From positions 264,485,709-264,549,708 of the forward strand of contig OY998175.1 in assembly GCA_963921935.1 (NCBI GenBank): 64,000 nucleotides of DNA, read 5' to 3'. The position numbers and the translations under genes are program-made. This stretch comes from Galeruca laticollis. Lineage: Eukaryota; Arthropoda; Insecta; Coleoptera; Chrysomelidae. This document shows positions 1 through 11,714 of the stretch, one piece after another. The notes under the pieces are model-generated. The model had not been told where the DNA came from and did no database searches. It was given only the letters and a program-made list of their open reading frames with translations. Position 1 is the first letter of the stretch. Every line of letters begins with the position of its first letter.

Positions 1-59
1 TAGTAGCACAATGCACAGACAGAAGAGCGGAAGAAAGGAAATTGAACCATACAATGAAA

Positions 60-2840
60 AAGGAAACGAAAATGGAATCAACGAACAGGGAGAAAAAAGC
101 AATATTAGAAATAGGAGCTTGGAATGTAAGAGGTACGTACGCTGAAGGACCAATGAAAATTTTAACGCAGGAAATAGACAGAAATCAAATTAATATATTG
201 ACAATTCGAGAAACAAAACAATAAGGAGAGTTTGTAAACGAGGTAGGAAACTACATATTCATCAATAGTGGAGGAACAACAAGAACTTTGGAAACAGGAT
301 TTATGATCGCCAAACACAATACAGGAAGAGTGAAAACATTCCAAGCAATATCAGAGCGAATGTGTTACTTGCAAATTTATACAGTCATAGAAAATATGAG
401 CATTTTATTTAGAAGGGGAAGAAGATGGAATGAGAGAAAAATATTACGACGCAATGGAAGAAGCGTTTAACATGATGCCAAAGAAATAGATCGAAATAGT
501 AATAGGCTACGCCAACGCAAACATCGGCAAAGAGAGTATGTATGTACCAGTAATTGGAAAATACAGCAAACACGACGAAACAAACGACAATGGTAAAAGA
601 CTGATTAACTTTGCAACCGAGATGGGGCTATGTATTGCCAGTTTGAACGTGAAGAAATCCACTAAGGAACATGGTTAGCACCAAACGGGATGTACTCCAA
701 TCAAAGCGACCATTTCCTTATACAAAAACAAACAACGAAAACAGTAGGAAACGTGAGAGCCTATAGAGGAGCAGATGTGGACAGCGACCACTTTTTAGTA
801 GTCGTGAAAATAATACGAAACAGTATACAATGAGAGGAAAAGCAAATGTGCATACCAAAAAAAAGGCAACTGATGGAAAGGCTTAGAGATAACAGAACAA
901 CAAAAATAAAATACGAATAACTGAAGAAAACCCTAGAACAACAACAGAACCACAACATAAACGTCGAATGGGGACATTTAGAGGAAACTATAAAAAAGGC
1001 GGCAAGGAAAATAATACCTCCGAAAATAAAGAAGGGAGAAGGAGAAGAATGATTGGATTCAAAATGCAGAGAATAAATAGAAAGAAGAAGCCAAGCCAAA
1101 CAGAAAATGATACAAACTGGTACATATAAAAACAGAAGACAAAACGAAGAACAAAGAAGATACGCAGGATGGAGGACAAAATAAAAAGTATAGATGAAAA
1201 TTCTGTAAATTAAGAAATGAAGCACTTTTACCAACAAATAAAATATAATAAAGGGAAAACTGGGAATAGGACCATTTGTATGAAGAACAAAAAAGGAGAA
1301 ATAATAATGAATTAAAGCGAAAAACAATGATGGGAAGAGTACTCCAAAGAAATAGTATATAAAAAAAATGAGAACGAGCAGCGCTAGGATCTTACATCCC
1401 AAAATAGATATAACGACGGAGAGATATCACCACCATCGAGAGAAGAAATCTCAGAAATAATACAGAGACAGAAGGACGGCAAATCTCCTAGAGAATATGA
1501 AATAGAACCAGAGCTGATAAAATACAGCGAAGACGCACTAAAGACGAAAATCTTCCATTTTAGATCGAATATAGGGAAACAAGATATAATGCCAGAATGC
1601 AGAAACTATAGAGGGATCGCGCTACTGGACACAGTAGCAGCCAAAACCATAGAAAAAAGGTTAACAGAATATGGAGAAAACTTGTTCGGGGACTATCAGT
1701 GCGGATTCAGATCTGGAAGACCATAATTTCACTCTGAAGTAAACGCAAAGAATGGGGTACGAATATGAATCTATGCAATTTTTATTGACTTCCAAAGGGC
1801 GTATGACACAGTAAATAGAAAATCTTTGTGCATCATTATGGATGATCTAAGCATCCCAAAAAGAAGTCTTACCAAAATGACACTCGAGCGTACAATAACT
1901 AAGATCAAGGTGAACCAAAAAACATCAGAAAGCTTCGAGACCAATCCAGGATTAGAACAAGAAGATCCGTTGTCCACCACCTTCTTTAAGATTGTAGTAG
2001 AATGGATAATACGCAAAACCGGCATGAACAGGGCAGGGTCACTGAAAACTAAGACAACACAATTACTGGCATACGCGGACGATGTAGTATTGATATCAAC
2101 ATCACAAAACGAACTGAGAAGAATATGAAGAGTGTTCATAGGAACAGCTGAGACAATGAACTTGCGAGTCAATGAAGACAAATCTAAGTTTATGAAAATA
2201 GCAACAACTCAAAGGAAATGAACAATGAGGAATTTTTCAATACAACTGAATGGACAAAAAATAATAAATTCCGAACAAGTCCAAAGCTATGTATATTTAG
2301 GTGTGGTTATCAAGGACGACAGCGACGAAGGAGGGAATTTAGAAACAAGGCTGATGAAAGGAGGTAAACGGCAGGAGCATTGAACAAGATAATAAGTTCA
2401 AAGAACATCTTCAGAAAGACAAAGCTACATATGTACAAATCAGTAATAAGACCAACAGTAATCTACGGAAGCGAGACGTGCATACTTAACAAAGCAGAGG
2501 CGCACAAATTAGATAGATGGGAAAGGAAAATACTTACGAGGATATTAGGGGAAGAAAAGAGGGCGATATGTGGCTGAAAAGAACGAATAGCGAAATACAG
2601 AATTTATTTGGGAACGCATAACTGGGGAAAATAATGAGATCTAGAAGAATAGGTTGGCTGGGGCACGTACAGAGAATGCGAGATAGTAGAACGACCAAAA
2701 AAATTATTGATATAGAACAAGCCGGAATAAGAAAGAGAGGCAGAGCAAAGAAACGATTATATGCAGAAGCGATAGAAGACCTACGACAGAGTGGAATCCA
2801 GGACTGGAAAACGAAGGCAAAGGAGAGGAAGGAATGAAAG
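60..2840 (+). pseudogene. Decayed non-LTR retrotransposon (endonuclease + reverse transcriptase)
   Basis: An exonuclease/endonuclease/phosphatase-type start is readable (IGAWNVRG near 110-140, then a RETKQ segment near 210). A reverse transcriptase core follows in another frame: IDFQRAYDTV near 1780-1815 and LAYADDVVLIS near 2068-2100. The C-terminal tail reads YGSETCILNKAEAHKLDRWE (2464-2523) and GWLGHVQRM (2653-2680), typical of RTE-like insect LINEs often labelled craniofacial-development-protein-2-like. Stops and frame changes break it repeatedly, so it is dead. The minus-strand ORF at 761-1402 is an antisense shadow. The 5' end may lie outside the window. Clade assignment is tentative. 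Confidence 0.8.
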
Positions 2841-4364
2841 GAAATCACTTCCAAGCTATGGGCCTGAAAGGCCTGCGTGTAGCACTTATATATGAAAATT
2901 ACAAACTTACTCTCTTTATTCTTATTCTCATTTTCTGCTCCCTCCCCAATAATATCAATCATTCTCCTCATGTTTCCTTATTATATTCATTATTTTCACA
3001 AAAATATCAGTATCAACCACTTGTACCAACACGCTTCAAATAAGCAAACAAGAATGACCGAACACAAAGGCGTGCATTTCGATCACAACTTTCTTGATCA
3101 TTTACGCACTTGCCCGTCCTATAATTTTACATACATTTTTTAAGCAAGTAGAAACGTTTATGCGAAGTACGAATCATATGTGTCGATTGCAAATTAATAT
3201 CAGGTTCAAGCCGCTTGGATTGAATTTGTAAAACTAGTTTCTAATGTTAGGATCCAGTACTAAATATACATAAATTATCCAAATGCTCTGGACCGATTTT
3301 GCGAAATTTATTTTACTGTTGTAGTTCAATATTGAATTTGGATATACATGCCAAGCATCTTGAATGTATAAAGGATAATTCTTATAGGCATGTACAACGT
3401 TATGGATTAATTATACTAAACCAATCCGTGTTGCTTGAACGGGTTTTTCTGATTGCATTATCTTTAGATATTTGATGTGGGTTGGATAACCATTATATTT
3501 TTAAGGATCTCGTACTAAAATGAGCTTGATAACATTTTTGCTAAGAAAAATAGTTCTATGTGGGACAGTTTGGACCAGTTAACTCATATTTTGAGATTTT
3601 GTGGATTGGATCTTCTATGTATAACAGAGTCCACATAATATTTTGAACGAACTACCTCTGCGAAATGCAAAATAGACAATAGGATATTCATAAGTTCGAG
3701 AATCTATTTTGTGATTAATATTTCACAAATGATATAAAAATAATAGTTCTTATTAATTTCAGCATTGCTCTCATGATGAGTGGATCATATTTTATCGACT
3801 TCTCTGGACGTATCTAAAAGGTTTCGCAACAAACAAGTCTGGCGGTCCCAATCCAAATTAAGTTTGAAGCCCATTTTGAGCTATTCAAAACTTTGTAAGG
3901 AATCTCCTGCATTTGTTTCGTCTCCTGCAAGTTGTTTTCGTAATTTTGTTGGATATTGAGATAAAATGAGAAAGTATCAATGAGAGCAAAACCAATTAAT
4001 TAACAACTTGAAATGATGTATAGAATTTTGGTGTTTTGTTTTATATACCTCCTAATATATAAACTGATATTTCTAACAAAATGGAGTTTGTCAAGTAAAC
4101 GTAACATCTTCAAGGTAATTAAAATATAATTTCTTTAGACATCACAAGATAATTGTGGTGAATTGTCTCAGCTGGTAGCAAATTAAATATTTTTTCTACC
4201 CCCCAGTCGGTATGTAAGTCACAACTTTAACATCTTTCTAATTAAGTGCTTGCTAGAGCTGTACTTAACTGAGATTGTTATGTTTCCATTAAGAAAGTAG
4301 TCAGTGTATATCTCTAGCAGATATGTCAATTGCCATTTATTCTGTGTGCTTTAACATGTTCAGG
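2841..4364. other. AT-rich stretch without recognised gene
   Basis: The 3' untranslated remains of the preceding LINE probably occupy the first hundred bases. Beyond that I see only AT-rich sequence with short chance ORFs, no protein motif and no clear repeat. Confidence 0.4.
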
Positions 4365-4380
4365 GTAATGAATATTTGAC

Positions 4381-4408
4381 GAGCGTTCATTCAAAACCAG
4401 ACAAATCC
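4381..4408 (+). repeat. Left terminal inverted repeat of the DDE element
   Basis: This 28-base segment matches the reverse complement of 7496-7523 at all but a few positions. The shared core is GAGCG, TCATT and AAAACCAGACA. Confidence 0.65.
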
Positions 4409-5228
4409 ACTTTTTTCACAAAATTCGAATGAAATAGAGTTAGATTATTTTTTGAAGATTGTATGGATTCCTTATCTAAAAATTGTTCAAAACTTAACAA
4501 ATTCCATTCAAATTTGCATGTAAATATCAGAAGTTCAGTCAAAATCAGACATATCCAATTTTAAACCGAATTTTACCAAACCGTTCAAAAGTAGACATAC
4601 CTATTCATACTTTAATACTACATCTACAAGGAATAAAACAGAACAATACATATCCATACCAAATAAACCATGCTTTGTTTAATCAGGCTCATATTGTTTT
4701 CATTACTAATAATACCAGTGGCCTCGGAATGCAGGTATGGTGGGAATGACTGCATCTACACATTATTTCAGTTGTGTGGTGTCTGGGGTCACAGTTTAAA
4801 GCTTAACAGGAGCAGTTGGCTCACTCAATGTCGGCGTCTTTGATGTTAATGGTTCAAATTTTCCACTGCGCAACCGAAAATTGTAACCCACGCGCTTAGG
4901 GGGGTATCCAATTGATACAATAAAATAACTGACAGCTATGTGTAATAAATAACAAACTTTCTGCGCAACGGGAGGTTGATTTCCATGAGTGTGTATGAGT
5001 GAGATAAAAGTTGTGACACAAAAATCGGTAGAGTGAGCAAACTGCTTCTGTTAAGATTTAAACTGTGCTGGGGTCTTATTTTTTAGTATTTATTTTGTAC
5101 TAGAGCGGAGAGAATAGGCACCTCAGGTTTAATGCGACCGCGAGAATTCTTCGCAGAATTTACTGTTTATCGTTAACTACTTTGAATATTATTGTTTAGC
5201 CATTGTTATTTGCTGCATTTTGTTGTGA

Positions 5229-7090
5229 ATGATAGATACTACCGTTGGTGCTATCAATTGGGGATCTAGAAAGAAAAAGTCTATACCTCCACAACGCAAT
5301 ATTTTGAAAAGGCAAAGGTAGAAACGCTTTTTTTAATAGCAATTGACCATACTATTTTTTTTCTTCCGTATGTATTCCGATGTAGACCTCAACTTATGTG
5401 ATTCCCAGCATCCTTGTGACCATAATACGAGAGCTTTTAGATGCAATTTAGTGAAAAGAGGGGATATCATGAAGGAGAGGGAGAAATTTTATGAGGAGGC
5501 TGTGAAGACTTTACAACACCAAGAACTCTGTCACCTTATATCAGTAAGTGTACCAAAAAGAGAGGGACCGAAGCACGATGTTCCAGCCTTCAAAAAGAAG
5601 CCAAAATTCTAACAAGCAATACATTTTTTTGGGTCAAATGAAAAAATCAATGGTCCCAGTTTGCCGAGCATTGTTTCTAGCTGCTTTTGGAATAACAAAA
5701 AAGAGAATAGTTCCAATTTTGAAGGCCATTCAAGGGGGAAATATTCCTAAAGATAAAAGAGGTGGTGATAGATATGGTCAACGATCTGGTTCCGCCAAAC
5801 AAAAGATAAGGAATTTTCAAAAGTGTTTGCCAGCATCTGAAAGCTACTATAATAGGAAAAAATCATGAAGGGTATACCTCTCAAGTGATCTAAACATAGC
5901 AACTTTATTTAAAATGTACAATTCAGAAAATACTGGATGCCGTTCATCCCTATCAATGTTTGAGAGAGTATTCTACAATGAATTTAATATTGGATTTCCT
6001 CTCCGGCATCGGATGTGTGCGGTCATGCCTTAACCTTGAAAATGCAATCAAACAAACAGAGCAATCTGGAAAAGCAGCATTTTCGACAAAATTAAGAATT
6101 CATAAAATGCGTGCAAATGCGTTTTACACCCTTTTAAAAGAAAATCCTGCGAACATATACTCGTTATGTTTTGACTTTCAACAGATGCACCCTTTACCAA
6201 AGACACCAATTCAAGATGGCTTCTACTTGAAGCAACTTAGTTTCTATTATTTCTGTTGTGTGGATGTAAAATCTAAAAATCCTGTGTTTTACACCTGGAC
6301 GGGGGATCAGGCAAGTCACGGCTCCACGGAAATTGGCTCAGCCGTACTGACACACCTCAGATCATTAGTTTTGGAAAATATATAAACTCTTCGGTTATTC
6401 TCCGATGGATGGGGGGGCCAAAATGAGAATGCCCATAGTATCCACTGCTTAGCACTTTGGCTTAGAATTGAATCTTCCCCTTCTCTTAAGCACTTGGTTC
6501 TTATATTTTCAGTGAGAGGCCATTCTTACCTACCAGCTGACCGCGTTTTCGGTTGAGTCGAAAAAATCTTGACAAAACATTCCATCAATAATAATCCTGA
6601 AGAATATCAAGAGTATTACAGAAATGTTGACCGAGTTCGTATAATAGGGAAATACTGGCAGTTACATGACATAAAAAACCTGTCTATAACCTATAATAAA
6701 ATAGATGGAATTAAAGATTTGAAAAACATTTACTGAAAGAAAATTGTTATTCTGTGAAAATCTACAGTTCAGTACAGAGAAAGTGCTTTCTATAATTTGG
6801 ACGATGGTAATCTATATATTTTCATGATTAAAAAAGGTCGTTCTGAGGCAAATTGCAAATTAATCCTTCTGCCTATTGGGAATTTTATTTCCCAGGAAAA
6901 AGGGAACAATGTTTAATCTCTTTCAGAGGAGCAATTCAATAACGAGAACTTTCAGTGGCTAGAACTTCCTGAATTGAACTTATACAAAAAATTGTGTCTG
7001 ACTACACCTACCAAGTTCAAGAGGAAGATGTACCAGAAAAACAGGACGAATGCGACTGCTTGGAAGATGATCATGCTTCACATGTCTAAT
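5229..7090 (+). pseudogene. DDE-like transposase-type gene, SDGWGGQN/GHSYLP family, broken
   Basis: A first exon may run from ATG 5229 to a GT donor at 5318. Downstream the frame wanders. A block with CRALFLAAFGIT and KRGGDRYGQ (5590-5868) is followed by an in-frame TGA, YLSSDLNIATL, then a frame change near 6027. FDFQQMHPLP (6172-6201), LFSDGWGGQN (about 6396-6425) and VRGHSYLPADRVFG (about 6512-6553) follow, and a TGA separates VFG from VEK. The D (FDFQQ), D (FSDGW) and E (VEK) spacing suggests an RNase H-fold DDE nuclease. From memory this matches a widespread insect/mollusc uncharacterised family (part possibly Pfam DUF7869). In-frame stops at 6383 and 6551 and others make it a pseudogene. 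Function is inferred from its inverted-repeat flanks. Confidence 0.65.
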
Positions 7091-7495
7091 TTTTTTAGTC
7101 TGCTGGATTTTAAAGTTTTTCATATTTTTATTTTTATATGATCATTCGAAAATTCGTTTGTTGGATTGAATGTTTTTCTTATATTTATTTTTTAAAGACT
7201 AATATTTTTAGAGAGTTGCTAGGTTTCTATTGTATTTTTTTGGGTAATACAATGTTTGCAAAATATATTGTCTTATATATTCACACAAAACCAGACATAT
7301 CCAACTTACGTTCGGACAAAATGAGACATTTAATTTTTTAGGTTTTTCCGTAGTAAATATATATTTTTTTAAATTTCAGTAAGCGCAACATTATTATCAT
7401 CCAAAGCCCTATTTTCTTCTACAATTTGAAAAATTTTACTTTTAAGGTTGTAAGAGCACAAACATATTCGTGTTATTCTTGAAATTAGGTTATAA

Positions 7496-7523
7496 GGACA
7501 TGTCTGGTTTTCAATGACCGCTC
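7496..7523 (-). repeat. Right terminal inverted repeat of the DDE element
   Basis: Inverted partner of 4381-4408; it reads GAGCGGTCATTGAAAACCAG on the minus strand. Confidence 0.65.
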
Positions 7524-7537
7524 CTCATTTAGTAATG

Positions 7538-8261
7538 CACTGGAATGAGCATCAGAAAGTTATATCATTCAAAAATTATATATGTATAAGATTCCTATGA
7601 AGTGCTTTTGTGACGAACTGCTATTTGGTCCAAACTCACAAATTATTGATTCATATAGCAGTGGATTGCAGCACATGTCAAGTAAAGACATGTATTTGTA
7701 AAAATAACAAAAATTCAGGATTCCTAGAATCTTATCCAACTGCATTACATTGACAATTGAGGTCTTCTGGAAAAAATAAATATTCGTTCTGAATATCTCT
7801 CATAACACCCAGAAATCCAATCATCAGTTTATAAATTCGAAGACCATATTACCATTACTTGTTGTTCGACATTATTTTTCATTTATTAGAATCCATGGTA
7901 CAATACAGGGTTATACATAATAAATTACCCACCCACTATCATCGTTATTATTGTTTTATAAAAGTGGTTTTGTTGCAGCTGAATTTTGTTAATGTGCTAT
8001 CAAAAGTTCAGTAGCGTGTCAATTTAAGGGAATACAAAAAATAATTGATTCTTTTTAATAGGATACCCTGCATATTTTTAAATTTTTCGAATGGTCTCTT
8101 TTTCGGATTTCAAAAATATATATGTTACCTTGTACCGTTTTTGACGTATTAAATGTTGAAAATCTTAGTTTTAGTAGTTACTGTAAGTATGAAAAGATAA
8201 TAATATTAAAGGGAGCTATGAAAATAACAACTAATATGTTTGATAATAATTGACATTTTTT
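7538..8261. other. No recognisable feature
   Basis: AT-rich sequence with no supported ORF, repeat or RNA motif. Confidence 0.4.
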
Positions 8262-8558
8262 CAAAGTGTTAAGTCCCCACAAATGGGAAGCAAATCGAAA
8301 TATAAGTTTAATTATTTATGAAGCATTAATAAGATCAATCATCGACTATGGAAGCATTTTATATGAGACCGCTGTTAAATGTCACACAGAAAAGATAGAA
8401 AAATTGAAAATCGATGTTTAAGATTAGCAATGGGAAGTTTATAAAGCTCGCCAATAAATGTCTTGGAAGTGGAGTGTGCAGAACCACCATTACATCTCAG
8501 AAGACAAATTCTGAGTGACAGGTAAATTTTAAAAATTAATAGTAAACAAGGTGGGGGT

Positions 8559-8615
<57 letters not shown>

Positions 8616-9660
8616 CATTGCATGCCTATAATCAAGATATTGGGAAAAGAAAAGATAACCACTCATAATAGAGAGTTATAACTGGATTATCGATTACAAA
8701 AATATACTCTATGAAAGAAAAGTTCAACCATGTTTTTCTGTGCCTTACAAAGCATTACTAGAACTATCAACAACGTATTATACATCGTATAACAAAGAAG
8801 ACGTAACCAAGGTTCAGTTTCAAACACTAGTAAATGAAAAATGGCACAATTTTGAGAAGTTATTTACAGGCGGATCAAAAAGGAATAATAAAATAGGATT
8901 CGCCTTCTACCACGAAGAAGATAAATAGTCAGAAAGCTGTAAGTTACCCCAGTATACATCTATATATACCGCATAACTAATGGCAATAAAAAAACACTAG
9001 AGTACTGCCAAAGATATGAATCCAACTCAAAAGGTGTTATATTTTCAGAAACAATATAAGTGTAATACAAAAACTGGAAAATATAATACCCAATTTCGAA
9101 CTAAATCACATAATAGTAGACATCTCAAGAATAAGTACAGAAATCCAAAGCTTAAACAGAGACGTTCGGTTAGTTTGGATCAGAGGGCACACAAGCATAC
9201 CTCAAAAATGAAAAAGTAGACTTACTAGCGCAAAGGGCCACAGAGGAGGGAATTAAAATTCATAATTTCAAAATCCGGACAACAGATATGTTACAATTGG
9301 CAAAAACTAACACTTGCTTAGCAAACACATTACGAGGAATATAGTGGAGGTTAAGAGTACAAAGCGATTGAACCAATAGTAAAACATAAACCTTGATTTC
9401 AAAAAGACAGCAATCGGTCATTCATAAGAACTATCACCAGAATAAGATCAGGACATTGTTTAACACCCGCAAAAAAAACTTAGAATGGGCATTTCTGAAA
9501 ATGAAAGCTGTCAATGTGGAGAAACAGGTACACTACAACATTGCTCACTAAAATGCAATATTCTCGAGTCGGCTATATCAAAATGTTATACAATTATTGC
9601 AAACATATTACTTTTGAGAGACGACTATTATATAAATTCACAAAAGAAACTAACATAAAA
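8262..9660 (+). pseudogene. 3' remnant of an RNase H-bearing non-LTR retrotransposon
   Basis: The thumb region after the RT is readable as YEALIRSIIDYGSILYE (about 8315-8365). After an (AT)n tract, an RNase H start reads FTGGSKRNNKIGFAFY (8861-8908). A VWIRGHTSIP segment (about 9178-9207) corresponds to the RNase H W-x-x-GH region, and a late cysteine cluster reads CQCGETGTLQHCSLKC (about 9504-9553). These pieces lie in different frames with stops, so the copy is dead. The architecture fits the I/Jockey/R1 superfamilies; I cannot choose between them. Confidence 0.65.
8562..8609. repeat. (AT)n microsatellite
   Basis: Uninterrupted alternating AT tract inside the LINE remnant. Confidence 0.95.
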
Positions 9661-9769
9661 TGGTAAACAAAGTAAAACGTTGTAAAATTTCTAGTTATTG
9701 GAAAAAATAAAAAAGGAAAAATCTGAAAAAAGTATATATAAATAAAACAGTTGAAAAAAAATGCTGAAG

Positions 9770-9930
9770 AGAAGAAAAAACATGAGCATAAAAAAATGCA
9801 TAAACAAAAAAAATACTTGAACATATTAAAAAAGCATGAGCGTAAAAAAAGCGTAAGCATAAAGAAGCATAAGCATAAAAAAGCATGAGCATATTTAAAA
9901 AAAATGAAAAGCATAAAAATATATGCATCA
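9770..9930. repeat. Low-complexity tandem tract based on AAAAAGCATGAGCATA
   Basis: Degenerate units built on GCATAAGCATAAAAAA/GCATGAGCAT recur about ten times with irregular spacing. The minus-strand ORFs here are by-products of this low-complexity sequence. Confidence 0.6.
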
Positions 9931-10059
9931 GAAACAACGAAAGGTGCCACTATGGTGATATTTTATCACCTTCTCAATGTGGCTGGAAGTAATTCTAGGG
10001 TAATCTTTCTTGCCCAGTAGAATGAATATTGAATAAGCTTAGCACTAGTCTTACTCGAT

Positions 10060-10352
10060 GAACGATTGAGGAGAAGAGCTCAAATGAGAATTTGCAGAGA
10101 GAAATTCAGAGTCTGTTGGTAGGCTACAAGACACCTGCTTCAAAAAAACCTGCTGTACTTACAAAAGTGCAACCTTAAGCCAGCACTTTGTCAAAAAAAC
10201 GGAAGAGATGCCAACAGTGTTATAGCGAAAATAAAAAAACTTCAGTTTCTCCACATTGTTGTGAAAAATGTGGAACATATTTATGTAGCAAACTGCATGC
10301 TAAAATTATATGTAGTAATTGCTTAAATATTGATGAAGAAAATATTGAATAA
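10060..10352 (+). pseudogene. piggyBac transposase C-terminus (cysteine-rich domain)
   Basis: One frame ending in a TAA at 10350 reads KKRKRCQQCYSENKKT, then CCEKCGTYLCSKLHAK and ICSNC. This Cys/His spacing is the C-terminal zinc-binding domain of piggyBac transposases, which contacts the element ends. The preceding 40 residues have at least one in-frame stop (about 10176) and the catalytic DDD core is absent, so this is a 5'-truncated relic. No TTAA-flanked ends were found nearby. Confidence 0.6.
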
Positions 10353-11015
10353 TCATAATACAATTTTATAATAAAGTATATGAGACTTCGTAGTTCATGA
10401 AAGCACTTAAAAAAATCTAATAAATGATTTTAAGATTACAACTTGGTTTCTGATTTTTAAGAACAATTAAAAAATAAGGTGAGTGGTAAGATTTTTGTCA
10501 GAATATACAACTATCAGAATATTTATTACGTTGCTGAAACTTTAATTATAATTAACAAAAAATCAAAATTGGAAACGTTTTTAATTTTCAGCAAAGTTTC
10601 ATCATAAAATGTTAAAAAAATTATGAATTAATACGTCAAGCAAATAATTAAATGTTACCGACAATCCAATTCATGTATAATAATTCCCATTTGTGAATAC
10701 AAAAATCGTAGTTTGCTGTCGGCTAAATAGGAAGGAAGAGAGTTTGCAAGTGGATAAAAATATCGGATAAATTACGTTACCGTAGCAACCCTAGCATTTA
10801 GGTACTGTCTGTTTACCAAGCAATGCACGTCAATTTGACAATTATAAATGTCAAAAACAGAATGAATTAAACAGCATATAACAATTCCAAAAAGTATGTC
10901 GAGATTTGGAAATATTTGCAAGGCAGAAATAGTAAGGGAGATTGAAAAATCAACTCCAGAAAATAAATAAAGTTTAATTGAATTGAGTTTTTTATTCATG
11001 GGATTGTCTTACCAA
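10353..11015. other. No recognisable feature
   Basis: AT-rich sequence; a minus-strand ORF of 75 codons (10772-10999) has no recognisable motif. Confidence 0.4.
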
Positions 11016-11264
11016 ATACCACGCGAGCTCAGATTTAGCAGGATATTTTTTCCGGTGGTTTTCTCATACTTACTTTCATTGGCAATTTAACTCGATCTGT
11101 TCAGGCAAAATCACTCAAGCTACGCTCTCGTGATTTTGCCAGAACAGCTCTCGAGCTACGCTCTCGTGATTTTGCCAGAACAGCTCTCGTTAAATTGCCA
11201 ATGAAAGTAAGTATTCGAAAACAACCACAAAAAATATCTGGCTAAATCTGAGCTCTTGTGGTAT
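11016..11264. mobile_element. Foldback MITE of about 249 bp
   Basis: The two ends are inverted copies: ATACCAC..GAGCTCAGATTTAGC on the left, and its reverse complement ending GTGGTAT on the right. The arms continue through a block with CTTACTTTCATTGGCAATTT. The centre holds two tandem 36-bp units starting GCTACGCTCTCGTG (11119 and 11155). No coding capacity. I could not fix a target duplication. Confidence 0.7.
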
Positions 11265-11509
11265 TACCCCCGATTAATTTTAAAATACATAATCCTAAAA
11301 ATTCCCGATATCTTGGGAAAAACACATATTTTTTCAGATGTATCAATGTGATACACGCGCGACTATTTGTGTCATGTATACCCACGCGACTAACGGAAGA
11401 ATAAACAAATCAACATCTACATTTATTATATATTTATGTTATTTATTGTATTATATGCTCATATTTTAGTAGACTTTAAATGACTATGAAATTTACATCT
11501 CTAAATGAC

Positions 11510-11698
11510 AATTATATAGGGACAAGCAGACGAAGTTTGCACTCAAGTCTACTTTTACTCTATCTTTGGTTTAGAAATGATCTGGTAATATTGCATGTGT
11601 GTAGGATGACTGCTTTTTTTATCTGGGTGTGGGTGTAATGTGGAAGATTTAACTGCGTGAGGTGTGCGATGAATGTTTTCGGAGTAATTCCTGTAACA
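11510..11698 (-). pseudogene. R4/Dong-like LINE, extreme 3' end (copy F)
   Basis: On the minus strand, VTGITPKTFIAHLTQLNL and VILHTCNITRSFL end at a stop codon (11560-11562). This matches the C-terminal tail of the neighbouring copies. It is cut at an (AAT)n tract on its 5' side, so only about 45 codons plus UTR survive. Confidence 0.6.
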
Positions 11699-11714
11699 GA
11701 TATTATTATTATTT
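11699..11714. repeat. (TTA)n tract between LINE copies A and F
   Basis: Short ATT/TAA tract exactly at the border between two R4/Dong-like fragments. Confidence 0.8.

Larger units (their letters stand above)
4371..7531 (+). mobile_element. DNA transposon with inverted ends and a DDE-like gene
   Basis: The left end has GAGCGTTCATTCAAAACCAG followed by ACAAATCC (4381-4408). The right end, read in reverse complement from 7523, has GAGCGGTCATTGAAAACCAG followed by ACATGTCC. A GTAATG hexamer lies outside both ends (4365-4370 and 7532-7537) and is a candidate target-site duplication. The distances from it to the GAGCG core are 10 and 8 bases, so the exact boundary is uncertain. Degenerate copies of the CCAGACATATCC motif recur just inside (about 4537-4600 and 7284-7300), like transposase-binding sites. 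The only gene inside is the broken DDE-like gene at 5229-7090. The element is probably defective. Confidence 0.6.

Noticed and set aside
761..1402. 213-codon minus-strand ORF with many hydrophobic residues
   Set aside because: It is antisense to the purine-rich LINE coding sequence; the Phe/Leu/Ser richness is a shadow effect.
9594..9950. Minus-strand Phe/Cys-rich ORFs of 118 and 80 codons
   Set aside because: They lie across the LINE tail and the AAAAAGCATGAGCATA low-complexity tract and have no protein motif.
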